NCBI GenBank assembly: GCA_002390845.1
Contig: DGQT01000001.1
Span: 1 to 64,000, forward strand
Direction of reading: 5' to 3'
DNA length: 64,000 nt
Source: Chitinophagaceae bacterium UBA4407
GTDB lineage: Bacteria > Bacteroidota > Bacteroidia > Chitinophagales > Chitinophagaceae
The notes under the pieces were generated by a model. The model ran no database searches. It saw only the letters and a program-made list of their open reading frames with translations, and was not told where the DNA came from. Positions 17,141-25,631 of this stretch are shown here, one piece after another (position 1 is the first letter of the stretch; each line of letters begins with the position of its first letter). Position numbers and translations under genes: made by a program.

Positions 17141-17647
17141 CTATCTGGCCTTAATATCTCCCGAAAAAGAAATAGATTGGCGGTTGTTACTGCTGACTAC
17201 AAGGTCGGCCCTGCCATTATCAAAAATTGTTAAATTCATTTCCCGTGCCTGCGTTTGATTTTTGAATTTTATCAATATATCCCAACCACCCTTTTTACCG
17301 GGGGTTTGATAATATTCAAAATCTGTTGAAGTAAAACTTATACCAGCATCTTCAGGATTGATGGGCGCTGTATAAGCACGTCCGAAATAAGGCAGGTTAC
17401 TGGTAATCGTGTCTTTGGATATCCTCAGATTGTAGTAAGATGTAAGTTGCCTTGTACGCCCTGTTAACGGCGTAACCGACTGTGGTATAAAAGCAAAACT
17501 TTTAGATTCAACCAATGATTTTAATGCCGCTGCCTGCGCTTCTATTTTATCTTGTTTGGATTCCTGGGCGAAGCTAATTTGCATAAAAGCCGCCAAAACA
17601 AAAAGTGTTATTGCTAAATATTTTTGAACTGTTTTAAAGTATAACAT
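17141..17647 (-). CDS. Exported DUF4251-like protein
   Basis: 168-residue exported protein. The signal peptide is clear (YLAITLFVLAAFMQISFAQ, cut near residue 28). The mature part begins with a helical Ala/Glu/Lys segment, then AFIPQSVTPLTGRTRQLTSYYNLRIS, an entry typical of DUF4251 proteins of Bacteroidota. It continues with GRAYTAPINPEDAGISFTS and ends in a Ser/Asn-rich strand (LVVSSNNRQSISFSGDI). The domain is small and beta-rich. The stop is 125 nt from the gene at 16497, convergent with it. Family function is unknown; periplasmic location is inferred from the signal peptide alone. Confidence 0.85.
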   Translation of the reverse strand: MLYFKTVQKYLAITLFVLAAFMQISFAQESKQDKIEAQAAALKSLVESKSFAFIPQSVTPLTGRTRQLTSYYNLRISKDTITSNLPYFGRAYTAPINPEDAGISFTSTDFEYYQTPGKKGGWDILIKFKNQTQAREMNLTIFDNGRADLVVSSNNRQSISFSGDIKAR

Positions 17648-17837
17648 AGTTGTATGTTTTTCAGATTAAAATAATAACCCTTGCATTAAACGAATGCAAT
17701 AAGCATTATGATGCGCAGCTTTCGCATTGGTTTAAATTACAATGATGCACAAGAATATTTTTAACAACCCGTTTGTTTTAAAACCACTGCATCGCTTACA
17801 AACCTAAAAAAAATACATTTTACTACTCTTTAAAACC

Positions 17838-18272
17838 CTAGGAAATACTTAGCAATTCCACTTCAAAAACCAAAGTGCTGTTGGGGCCAATTTGTGCGCT
17901 TACCTGCCTGTCGCCATAACCCAGGTTTGCAGGAATAAAGAAACGCCATTTGCTGCCAACACCCATTAGTTGTAAGCCTTCTGTCCAGCCTTTAATAACC
18001 ATGTTTAGCGGAAATGTTGCAGGTTGTCCACGTTTTACAGAACTATCAAATACAGTTCCGTCAATCAATGTGCCGTGGTAATGGCATGTTACTTTTTGTG
18101 TGGCTGTTGGTTTTGCGCCTGCGCCTTCTGTAATAACTTCATATTGAAGTCCGCTGGGTAATGCTGTTACACCTGGCTTTTCTTTGTTTGCTGCTAAAAA
18201 ATCCTGACCCGCTTTAAGATTGGTTGCGGCTTTGTCGTTTTTCAATTGAAATAATTTATCTGCAATTCCCAT
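17838..18272 (-). CDS. FKBP-type peptidyl-prolyl cis-trans isomerase
   Basis: 144-residue protein that should catalyse cis-trans isomerisation of Xaa-Pro bonds. A short helical N terminus (residues 1-35, LFQLKNDKAATNLKAGQDFL) resembles the end of the Mip/FkpA dimerisation region. The catalytic FKBP domain spans about 36-144: YEVITEGAGAKPT, then VTCHYHGTLIDGTVFDSS with the active-site Tyr and Asp, VIKGWTEGLQLMGVGSKWRFFIPANLGYG and closing TLVFEVELLSI. There is no signal peptide, so unlike FkpA it is predicted to be cytoplasmic. A TACTTTCG sequence 20-30 nt upstream resembles a -7 box. It stands alone between the DUF4251 and SPFH genes. Confidence 0.93.
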   Translation of the reverse strand: MGIADKLFQLKNDKAATNLKAGQDFLAANKEKPGVTALPSGLQYEVITEGAGAKPTATQKVTCHYHGTLIDGTVFDSSVKRGQPATFPLNMVIKGWTEGLQLMGVGSKWRFFIPANLGYGDRQVSAQIGPNSTLVFEVELLSIS

Positions 18273-18387
18273 AATTATAATTTGTGCGAAAGTAAGGAAA
18301 GCCGCTTCATTAGAGAAAGCTTTAAAATCATTATCAGGATTTTTGCATTAAAACCTGGTTGCAAACTGTAAACCTGAAGCTGCTGTA

Positions 18388-18442
18388 CATTTATAAAGCA
18401 CAAGTGTGCGAGGATGTTTAATAATATTACTACTGTTGGGTA
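18388..18442. repeat. Dispersed palindromic element, decayed right arm
   Basis: CACAAGTGTGCGAGGATGTTTAAT: the inner flank and first half of the core remain (about 18399-18412), while the CGCAA part is lost. Confidence 0.5.
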
Positions 18443-18445
18443 AAT

Positions 18446-18476
18446 AAAAAGCCGCCCGGTTAAGGAACGGCTTTTT
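18446..18476 (-). terminator. Rho-independent terminator of the SPFH gene
   Basis: Stem AAAAAGCCG/CGGCTTTTT (18446-18454 and 18468-18476) with a 13-nt loop, 18 nt after the stop codon of the SPFH gene. The A/T arms let it work in both directions. Confidence 0.8.
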
Positions 18477-18493
18477 ATTTTGTAAAGCTGATC

Positions 18494-20413
18494 TTATTCT
18501 TTTACATCAGGATTTTCCTTCTTTTTCTCCTGTATCATCTGCAATAACTGCAGACCCATTAAACCGCTCAATGATCCTTCGGAGCCATTGCCACCACTCA
18601 CGATCAGGTCTGGAATAATTTTTATGTGGCCTTTACCAATCTCTTCGGTAATCTTGAATTTGGTAAAATTATCCCCGCCCATTGCGCTTACCTGTAACTG
18701 GTATGCTTCTGCAGTTGACTTACCTATTGCCATAATTTTTTCAGCTTCAGCCAAACCGGTTTTAGCGATCTGTTCTGCCTGGGCACTGGCATTGAGCTTT
18801 GTGGCATCGGCTTGTGCACCGGCCCTTGCACGGGTGGCTTCAGCTTCAGCGTTTGCACGCATCTTGGTAGCTTCCGCTTCGGCGTTTACATTCAGTTTTA
18901 AACTGGTTGCATCGCCTTCTGCTTTTTTTACAGTAGCATCGGCGGTGCGTTGTGCAATCTCAACACTTTGCTGTGCTTTTACAATTTCTTTCTGCATGTC
19001 TGCAATAGCCGTTTCCTTTTCCATACCCTGGCGTTTTTCCTGCGCCATTCTTTGCGTTTCGTAAGTCTTCTCTTCCTCCTGGGCAATCTTTCTGTTGGTT
19101 AGGGTTTTCATCAATGCATCAGGTGGCACAATGTCTCCAATTAATGTATCTACTGCGTTTACGTTGTAGTCGTCAAGCACCGCTTTAATATGTTCTTTAG
19201 CTGCAGTCTGGCGTTCTTTACGTGTACTTAAAAAGCTGATCACATCGCTGTCCTGTGCACTGTTGCGGAAGTAGTTGCCAATCGTTGGTTCAAGTACCTG
19301 GCTTACAAGATTGTTCATGCTTCCAAAACGCGCAATTACTTTAGGGGCTTCATTTGCAGGAATGTGAATGATCTGCGAAACATCAAGATTGAAAGGGAAA
19401 CCATCTTTACTTCTAACAGTAATTGTTGATAAATTTTTATCAAGCAAATGCGCTTCACTTCTTGTATTTGCCCAGTTCAATACAAGGTTTGTTGTTGGAA
19501 CCAATTCAACTTTCATTGTGTATTTGTTGATGGGGTATTTACCCGGGCCAAGTGGTTCCATCCATACGCCGCGAAAACCTTTGCCAACAATATTACCATG
19601 TTTAAAACTTTCGCCGGTAACATCAATACCATCTTCGCCAATATAGCTGATTACCACACCTACATGACCAATAGGCACATCCGTCATCGGGTTTTCTTCA
19701 ATCTGCACGGCCCACGGATTAATGTAATAACTACCCGCTAAAATTACCTGTGGCTGTAAACCACGGCAACCACCGTTGTTCATAAAAGTATCTATGTCCT
19801 GGAAGTTGTTGTGGCCTTCTACATTGCTGCCCGCAATTTTACCCTGCGGTATGGGTTGACCATCGAGTGCAGTAATTACACCCACCATATTTTCATTAAT
19901 GATGATCTGGTCGGCAATGGTTATATCAAATAAATAACTGTTGATACGGTAAGAACCTGCAGTAATGTAGGCTGTTTGCCGGCCACGCTGGCCACCATTG
20001 TCAAGAAATTTTTGTGCGTCCTGAAAATTATCACTGTCTACATAACGTGCAAGTATTCTTCCGGTAGGAATTCCGGTACCGTCTTTACTTAATACCAACC
20101 CGATTTTGCCTTCTGGTATTATGGTAAAAGGCGTCATATCTACACCATACTGCCATGGCCACATGCCCCAATATAAGCCCGGCGCAAGGGTTTTAGCCTG
20201 GAAACCCGCTTCGCCTTTCGTGGCAATAATGCGGCCATCCGGTAATTCTTTATTGCTGCCTACAAGTACAAATTTCTTTGTTACAAGGCCAATCCTGTTT
20301 TCGGGAACGATCACCATTCCAAAGAAAACACGCAGAATAAATTTGTAAAATAAAATAAATAACAGCGCTATTAGTATCCACCAATAGTTGGCTAAAAGAT
20401 CTGAGAGGTTCAT
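18494..20413 (-). CDS. Large SPFH (flotillin/band 7-like) membrane protein
   Basis: 639-residue membrane-anchored scaffold. One N-terminal transmembrane segment (about 8-27, NYWWILIALLFILFYKFIL) is followed by VPENRIGLVTKKFVLVG, the start of a long beta-rich region. That region contains repeated blocks IGLVLSKDGTGIPTGRILA and VGVITALDGQPIPQGKIAG, spaced about 105 residues apart, plus a third IGHVGVVISY. The SPFH core extends to about 420. The C-terminal coiled coil (about 430-570) is rich in Ala-Glu (AEAEATKMRANAEAEATRA), then AEKIMAIGKSTAEAYQLQ, typical of flotillins. Members organise membrane microdomains or hold proteases. The duplicated N-terminal block makes it longer than usual flotillins. 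A hairpin terminator follows. It is monocistronic. Confidence 0.88.
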   Translation of the reverse strand: MNLSDLLANYWWILIALLFILFYKFILRVFFGMVIVPENRIGLVTKKFVLVGSNKELPDGRIIATKGEAGFQAKTLAPGLYWGMWPWQYGVDMTPFTIIPEGKIGLVLSKDGTGIPTGRILARYVDSDNFQDAQKFLDNGGQRGRQTAYITAGSYRINSYLFDITIADQIIINENMVGVITALDGQPIPQGKIAGSNVEGHNNFQDIDTFMNNGGCRGLQPQVILAGSYYINPWAVQIEENPMTDVPIGHVGVVISYIGEDGIDVTGESFKHGNIVGKGFRGVWMEPLGPGKYPINKYTMKVELVPTTNLVLNWANTRSEAHLLDKNLSTITVRSKDGFPFNLDVSQIIHIPANEAPKVIARFGSMNNLVSQVLEPTIGNYFRNSAQDSDVISFLSTRKERQTAAKEHIKAVLDDYNVNAVDTLIGDIVPPDALMKTLTNRKIAQEEEKTYETQRMAQEKRQGMEKETAIADMQKEIVKAQQSVEIAQRTADATVKKAEGDATSLKLNVNAEAEATKMRANAEAEATRARAGAQADATKLNASAQAEQIAKTGLAEAEKIMAIGKSTAEAYQLQVSAMGGDNFTKFKITEEIGKGHIKIIPDLIVSGGNGSEGSLSGLMGLQLLQMIQEKKKENPDVKE

Positions 20414-20452
20414 TGTTTTAGATTTAAATGTTTATGGTTAAAGAAGTTTAAT

Positions 20453-20655
20453 TATTTTTTTTGAGCCGGGCTGATTATCATTGATTGAACTTTGGTTGCC
20501 ACGCTCGTTTCACAGTTCCGTTTTCATGGCAACATTTAAGCGAAGCGTGGCAGCCTGTGCCGAACTTGTTTCGGTATCGCACTCTTCGGCTGCTATATCT
20601 GTATTAAGCAAAGCGAAGATAAGCAACGGCATGTCTTGTATTTTTTGATTTTTAT
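20453..20655. repeat. Dispersed palindromic element with the alternative core
   Basis: Same T-run GAGCCGGGC outer end (20453-20471), but the core is TTGCCACGCTCG at 20496-20507 with a partner GCGTGGCA at 20545-20552. CCGAACTTGTTTCGG follows at 20560-20574. It fills the spacer 20414-20713 between the SPFH gene and the ABC cassette. Confidence 0.65.
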
Positions 20656-20713
20656 TAAGGTGATTTAACAGCCTAAACCTGATTCCTGACTAACAAAATA
20701 TGCATTTCATTTT

Positions 20714-21508
20714 TTATAAACAATCTTTAATTTCTTCCACTGTTTCAATAAATGCCTTTTCCTGTTTTATATCTTTTTTCCAAGCCAGATCGCGTTCAAT
20801 CAAATCTATTTCTTTTTTTATGGTTGCACCAGGCTTGCCGTTTTCACTGCCAAGTATCAGTACTGTGTCGGAAATTGCTACAGACGTGATAATATCATGC
20901 GATACAATTATCAAAGTTTTAAGCTCGTCGGAAGTAGATACCTGCAATAATAAATTTGTTACTTTATCAAGCATACAAACATCCAGTCCGGAGAAAGGCT
21001 CATCGAGCAGCAAGAAGTCGGAACCTTTCAACAATTGCTGAATAATGCTTGCTCTTTGTCTTTGTCCGCCGGATAATTGCTGCGGATATTTTTTCAGTTC
21101 ATCTTTTAAGTTGAAATCTGCGGCATATTGTTCTATCGTTTCTTTTTCTTTTCCTTTAAGTACATCGTTTTGTTTTGCTGCAAGCAGTAAAGAATAGTAT
21201 ACAGTTCTCCATTCAAACAGATAATAGTTCTGAAAGATCACGCCCATATCACCAGCTTTTACTGTTTGGTTGTTATGCAATTTTACAGTACCCGATGTTG
21301 GCTTTTGTAATCCCGACAGTATCTTAAATAATTGTGTTTTACCGATGCCACTTCTTCCAATAAGAGAAACAACCTGTCCTTGTTTTACATCCATACGCAC
21401 AATGTCTTTGATGCAAAAATTGATGTCTCTTAAAATTATTTTATCATCATAAGAGAGATTGATGTTCTCTGCTTTTAATAAAATTTCTTTTTTTATACAT
21501 GTTGTCAT
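20714..21508 (-). CDS. ABC transporter ATP-binding protein (NitT/TauT-like)
   Basis: Energy-coupling ATPase of the cassette, 264 residues from the ATG at 21508. That ATG overlaps the permease stop as ATGA and has AGGAGG nine bases upstream; the longer frame starts at TTG inside the permease and is rejected. Motifs: Walker A GRSGIGKTQ (about 41-49), Q-loop VIFQNYYLF, signature LSGGQRQRASI (about 140), Walker B FLLLDEPFSGLD (about 161-172) and switch VSHD. All catalytic residues are present. It is the last gene of the minus-strand cassette and should power the permease next to it. Closest in shape to TauB/SsuB-type importers; cargo unknown. Confidence 0.9.
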   Translation of the reverse strand: MTTCIKKEILLKAENINLSYDDKIILRDINFCIKDIVRMDVKQGQVVSLIGRSGIGKTQLFKILSGLQKPTSGTVKLHNNQTVKAGDMGVIFQNYYLFEWRTVYYSLLLAAKQNDVLKGKEKETIEQYAADFNLKDELKKYPQQLSGGQRQRASIIQQLLKGSDFLLLDEPFSGLDVCMLDKVTNLLLQVSTSDELKTLIIVSHDIITSVAISDTVLILGSENGKPGATIKKEIDLIERDLAWKKDIKQEKAFIETVEEIKDCL

Positions 21509-22287
21509 GATGCAACCTCCTGTTTTAATTTGCTGTGTGGGAATAGCCAATGTCTTGTCAATCCTAATAACCAGTCAAAGCATAAGCCGATTAAAAAGAG
21601 AACGAGTTGTAATGCCACAACGTTCGTAATGTCATTATACTTATTGTACTTAATAAGTAATGTACCAATACCACCTTCACTCATGCTTAAGCCTTCTACC
21701 ATCGTGATCATCAACCAACTGATGGCGAAGTTTTGACGAAGTATTTCAAACACCTGGTCTGCTTTACCTACAATGATCACTTCGTACAATGTTTGCCAGT
21801 TGTTGTAGCCAAGTGTTTTACACAATTCATATTCCTGCTTATCAATGTTGATGATAACAGATAAGAATGATGTAGTAAAGAATGGTACAATACCAAATAC
21901 AAGCAATGATAATTTTAATTCACTTCCATCTTTTGTAAGTAGGGTGAAGATGAAGATCAAACCAGTCAAGGTAAGGTATCTGCACTTTACAATAAGCTGT
22001 GCAATGCTTTTGAAAAATGGTATTACTGATAAGTATGCAAACACCAGTGTGATGATGATAGAATACAACATTGCTTTTAATGTAAGTGCAAGGCTTACAA
22101 ACATGTTATCTATAAACAGTTTGGTAGTGAGCAACTGCCCGAAGGCAGTTGCTACATTACCGGGTTTAGGAATCAAACCATCAGAAGTTGTTTGCCATAC
22201 CAACAGCGTAACGATCACCTGCAACACGATCATAATGATGAGCGTTTGCTTACTGATCTTACCAAATGGCAGGAATATTTTTTTCAT
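21505..22287 (-). CDS. ABC transporter permease (TauC/SsuC-like)
   Basis: Inner-membrane permease, 260 residues with about six transmembrane segments. The first is at roughly 14-32 (QTLIIMIVLQVIVTLLVW). The cytoplasmic EAA-type coupling loop is visible as ELCKTLGYNNWQTLYEVII near residues 152-170, the contact site for the ATPase. The last membrane segment is VALQLVLFLIGLCFDWLL. It is translationally coupled to the ATPase gene by an ATGA overlap and is the fourth gene in the cassette. The unusually long 393-nt spacer before it holds three hairpins and one repeat arm, so it may need its own promoter. Sulfonate, nitrate or phosphonate-like cargo is only a family-level possibility. Confidence 0.88.
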   Translation of the reverse strand: MKKIFLPFGKISKQTLIIMIVLQVIVTLLVWQTTSDGLIPKPGNVATAFGQLLTTKLFIDNMFVSLALTLKAMLYSIIITLVFAYLSVIPFFKSIAQLIVKCRYLTLTGLIFIFTLLTKDGSELKLSLLVFGIVPFFTTSFLSVIINIDKQEYELCKTLGYNNWQTLYEVIIVGKADQVFEILRQNFAISWLMITMVEGLSMSEGGIGTLLIKYNKYNDITNVVALQLVLFLIGLCFDWLLGLTRHWLFPHSKLKQEVAS

Positions 22288-22307
22288 TTTAGTTTTTTGT
22301 TTTTTTC

Positions 22308-22449
22308 GCTCAAGCCGCTGGGCTTCGTTCTTACAACGGCTCTGCTTTATTCACTTCACTTTATTTTATTTTAGTGTTCATGAAACTTCGTTTTCGCTTC
22401 TTTGGAAAAAATATCCTTCGGATTTTTTCCAATCATGCCTTCGGCATGA
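22308..22449. repeat. Series of three hairpins in the ABC cassette
   Basis: Three short inverted repeats: AAGCC-GCTG-GGCTT at 22312-22325; GGAAAAAATATCC-TTCG-GATTTTTTCC at 22404-22430; TCATGCC-TTC-GGCATGA at 22433-22449. They lie in the 393-nt gap between the OmpA-fusion and permease genes. They could slow RNA decay or end transcription partway through the cassette. Confidence 0.55.
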
Positions 22450-22524
22450 CCGAACCGAAAGAGGCGCCTTATGTAAGAACTGTTGTCAACGTTTTTATTT
22501 ATCTATTACTTTACTTTCTTGTTC

Positions 22525-22592
22525 AATCATTTGCAGACGTATAAGTGTGCGACGCAACGATGCTTAATCCTTATTCTGTCGCTGGGTTAATA
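22525..22592. repeat. Dispersed palindromic element, right arm
   Basis: Core TGCGACGCAA at 22548-22557, preceded by GACGTATAAG and followed by CGATGCTTAAT. It lies within the ABC cassette, in the same gap as the three hairpins. Confidence 0.7.
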
Positions 22593-22680
22593 ATTTTCTT
22601 ATTTAGAAATTGAGAGATTGAATTCACTAAAACATATCCTCATAATCCTTTCAATCTCCCCAAATCTTGGTTCAGACATC

Positions 22681-24447
22681 TTACTCGCCAAGTACAATCT
22701 CCACTCTTCTGTTTTTACTTCTGCCTTCTTCAGTGTTGTTATCTGCAATGGGTTTTTCAGAGCCATAACCTTTTGCTTCCAAACGATTTTCTTTCAAACC
22801 TTTCTTTTGCAAATAGGCTTTAACTGCAGCGGCACGTTGCTCTGAAAGCGGCATATTCACAGCATCTGAGCCTTTGTTGTCTGTGTGACCATATACACCG
22901 ATCTTCAAACCTTCGGCGACAACTGCTGATTCAAAAATTTCATCGAGCAGTTTATAAGAAGAACTTTTGATATTGGCTGAACCTGTTTCAAATTCGATAC
23001 TGTAACTCTTTGAAGAAACTTCTGAAGTAATGTTTTCTGCATAGTTTGTTTCGATGGCTTTGCCATTCATCAACTCCGGATGATTCGAAATAACACTGTA
23101 CAAAAAACTTTTGTCAACAGCCTTTTCATAAGGCATAAATGTTGGCATTAACGATGGATACATTTTCACCATCAGGTTGCCGAATGTGTTGTACACAGCT
23201 TTGTAACGATCTACTTTATCATCACCAAGTCCATAAGTGTTAGCCATGTCTGCAAGGTTGAAAACCATTGAACCACCAAGATTCACTTTCATACCTTGAA
23301 TATCTTTTTCTTCCACACCGTTGTAATATTTCAACCAGTAATCTGCATCTTTTTCCTGGTACACAGCAGCGCTGACTTTAGCAGCAAATGCTTTTGCTTC
23401 ATTGAAAGATCTTACCTGGTCGCCAGCTTGTGCAAGTGCTATGATCATGTTCTCAACATCTGTTCTGTGATCATACGCCCACTTCTTTATGGTGATGGTT
23501 TGGTTAGGCATTTGCGATGCATATTGTTTGGTGTTTGCTATAGTAACAAGTCCACCTTTTTTTTGTGCAACGTTTACGTCGCCGGGTGTCCAAGTGGCTA
23601 CACCATCAACACCAACAGTTGTATCAACACCTGTTGTTTTACCATTCACAACGATCTTTCTTTTTTCTGTGTAGCCAGCGATGTACTTGTTAGGCGCATC
23701 CAGGAAATCGTTTGCAGCAATGATGTTGATAGCGTTTGCATCATAAGTTGTTTCATCCGGGTTTACTTTCAAACCGTTGTCACCGGCCCATTTCAGCAAT
23801 ATGTTGATGTCACCATCACGCAATACACCGGCAACACATTTACCAATCGCATTATGCGGATCTTGCTTCCAACTCTGTGGTCCCATCACCTGGTCTTCAC
23901 CATAACTTTTACCATGTGCAACAGGTATAATGATGGGTTGATATTCTGCACCAAGCGGCTCTAATTCTTTTGCCAACGATGTCATGAACGCAGGCATACC
24001 ATCACCCATAAACGTGATCAGCACTGCACTTGCGTTAGGATTATTTTTATAATCATTCGCAAATTTTACAAGATCAGCCATTTGTTTGTTGCAATCATCC
24101 TGTCTTATATAAGTCACATCAAGATGTGCTTTATCAAACAAAGAATTTTTTGTTGTGCGTACACCACCATTCGCATACATGCCGCTAAACTGTGCGTTCC
24201 AAGCCATGCGTTCCCAGGTTATTTGTGTACCGCCATTCACAGCGTTATCATTTGACGGAAGCGTTAGCAGCACTGCGTTTGAGCTTAATGATGCATTCGG
24301 TGCATCGGGTAATGTTACTTTACCTAAGTCAACAGATTGTGTTGCTTCTTTCGGACGATTTTGATACCATCTTACGCTTAATATTCCTGTTGTTACTACT
24401 GCAGCGATGATTAATAATTTTCCTGCAGGTTTTAATTTGAGTGCCAT
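22681..24447 (-). CDS. Membrane-anchored binding protein fused to OmpA domain
   Basis: 588 residues from the ATG at 24447; the frame upstream to 24501 lacks a sensible N terminus. An N-terminal anchor (about 7-22, GKLLIIAAVVTTGILSV) places the rest in the periplasm. The large middle part (about 60-470) looks like a type 2 periplasmic binding protein: ITWERMAWNAQFSGMYANGG, LVKFANDYKNNPNASAVLITFMGDGMPA and the glycine-rich GVATWTPGDVNVAQKKGG. The last 115 residues are an OmpA peptidoglycan-binding domain: IEFETGSANIKSSSYKLLDE, GHTDNKGSDAVNMPLSEQRA and NRRVEIVLGE. The fusion should tie a solute-binding domain to the cell wall, next to its own permease and ATPase. What it binds is unknown. Confidence 0.85.
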   Translation of the reverse strand: MALKLKPAGKLLIIAAVVTTGILSVRWYQNRPKEATQSVDLGKVTLPDAPNASLSSNAVLLTLPSNDNAVNGGTQITWERMAWNAQFSGMYANGGVRTTKNSLFDKAHLDVTYIRQDDCNKQMADLVKFANDYKNNPNASAVLITFMGDGMPAFMTSLAKELEPLGAEYQPIIIPVAHGKSYGEDQVMGPQSWKQDPHNAIGKCVAGVLRDGDINILLKWAGDNGLKVNPDETTYDANAINIIAANDFLDAPNKYIAGYTEKRKIVVNGKTTGVDTTVGVDGVATWTPGDVNVAQKKGGLVTIANTKQYASQMPNQTITIKKWAYDHRTDVENMIIALAQAGDQVRSFNEAKAFAAKVSAAVYQEKDADYWLKYYNGVEEKDIQGMKVNLGGSMVFNLADMANTYGLGDDKVDRYKAVYNTFGNLMVKMYPSLMPTFMPYEKAVDKSFLYSVISNHPELMNGKAIETNYAENITSEVSSKSYSIEFETGSANIKSSSYKLLDEIFESAVVAEGLKIGVYGHTDNKGSDAVNMPLSEQRAAAVKAYLQKKGLKENRLEAKGYGSEKPIADNNTEEGRSKNRRVEIVLGE

Positions 24448-24504
24448 AGTTGTATATTTTGTTGTTGTTATAAAAAATGTTTTTTGTTTTTGTAAGGGCA
24501 ATAG

Positions 24505-24565
24505 TTTGGAGCCCGGTTGTTGTGCCCTTGTTCAACATCCGTTGCGTCGCACACTTGTACGTTCT
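24505..24565. repeat. Dispersed palindromic element, left arm
   Basis: Outer end GGAGCCCGG at 24508-24516 and core TTGCGTCGCA at 24542-24551, in the 158-nt gap between the coiled-coil membrane gene and the OmpA-fusion gene. Confidence 0.7.
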
Positions 24566-24605
24566 GTACAATGTGCATCAGCTTAGTATTTATAGTTCGC
24601 TGAGA

Positions 24606-25598
24606 TTAATCGAGCAGACCTCTGTATTTGTCTGTGATAGTTACACCTTTCAGTTTACCATTATCTGAATGTGCAGTGAGTGCATCTTTGCTGTAGTTGA
24701 AATCAGTATCAAGGTTAAAGCGGTTGATGAGTTCAATAGCCTGTGCAGATTTTGCTTTATCTTCCAGTACTTTGTCATCCATGAATCGCTGCGTTACATC
24801 TATCGCAGATTTTATATGACCGATCTTTTCACCGATCTGTTGTTTCAATATTGCCAAAGCTTTTTCAGCATCCTGGTTCAGTTCATCATCACCCTTGAAC
24901 GCTTTCATAGCGCAGGTTACAGCAGATAAACCAGTTGTGACAGAATAATACAGATCTTTCTTTGCTTCCAGGTCAAGCTTTGCATCTTCCAGCATGATTC
25001 CACTTTCTTCATAAGCGGTTTCAGAGAATTTGATCAGCTTGTTCAAGTCACCAACTATTGGTGAAACATTATCAATGTATTCACGGCAGCGAAGTATGTT
25101 GTTTGCATACAAGTCTATCTGTCTTGGATTCGTTTTTTCCTGTTGCAGGATCTTTACTTTCTGGGCATTCAGTTGCAATTCTTTTTCTTTATCGCCGAGT
25201 TTGTCCATCAGTTCACTTTGTTTGCCTTTCAGTTTTGCTGACTGTTGAAACAAAGTGTTGCGGTCTTTATAACCCTGTTCAATTTTCATTTGAAGAATGT
25301 TGAATGGGTTTAATTCTATCGCAATACCAATGGTATAGTTGGCGATGAATTCGGAGAAGTAACGAATAGCTCTCCAGAACTTTCTGTTGGTAACGATCAT
25401 AAGTAAGAAGCCCAATACTGCACCACCAATTATTAAGTTCACCAAATTCCATGTCACAGTTATTAAGAATGGTAACAGGTAAACAGCGAACAGGTAACCG
25501 AGCCCGGCAAAGAGCGATAAACCAATAATGGTTGTAGCCGCATTCTTAGGCTCACTAAACCATCCAGGCTTTTTTACATTTTCAATTGCGTTGATCAT
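24606..25598 (-). CDS. Membrane protein with long coiled coil, part of ABC cassette
   Basis: 330-residue protein. Two hydrophobic stretches near the N terminus (about 21-45, ATTIIGLSLFAGLGYLFAVY, and 51-70, NLVNLIIGGAVLGFLLMIV) form a hairpin in the inner membrane. It is followed by an amphipathic stretch ending in NPFNILQMKIEQGYKDR. From about 115 on it is mostly coiled coil (KLKGKQSELMDKLGDKEKEL, then FSETAYEESGIMLEDAKLDL), similar in shape to PspA/IM30-type proteins with an added membrane anchor (inference). It follows the 212-residue coiled-coil gene by 33 nt and precedes the OmpA fusion. I know no exact family. A structural or regulatory partner of the transporter is plausible. Confidence 0.75.
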   Translation of the reverse strand: MINAIENVKKPGWFSEPKNAATTIIGLSLFAGLGYLFAVYLLPFLITVTWNLVNLIIGGAVLGFLLMIVTNRKFWRAIRYFSEFIANYTIGIAIELNPFNILQMKIEQGYKDRNTLFQQSAKLKGKQSELMDKLGDKEKELQLNAQKVKILQQEKTNPRQIDLYANNILRCREYIDNVSPIVGDLNKLIKFSETAYEESGIMLEDAKLDLEAKKDLYYSVTTGLSAVTCAMKAFKGDDELNQDAEKALAILKQQIGEKIGHIKSAIDVTQRFMDDKVLEDKAKSAQAIELINRFNLDTDFNYSKDALTAHSDNGKLKGVTITDKYRGLLD

Positions 25599-25631
25599 TA
25601 TTTTGTTTGTTTTGATTGTGAGTAAAATTTT

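Noticed and set aside
21845..22567. 240-residue plus-strand frame opposite the permease
   Set aside because: It is antisense to the permease and then crosses hairpins and a repeat arm; no coherent protein features.
23296..23964. 222-residue frame opposite the OmpA-fusion gene
   Set aside because: It is antisense to a clearly coding gene with domain motifs; Cys/Phe-rich composition is typical of a shadow frame.
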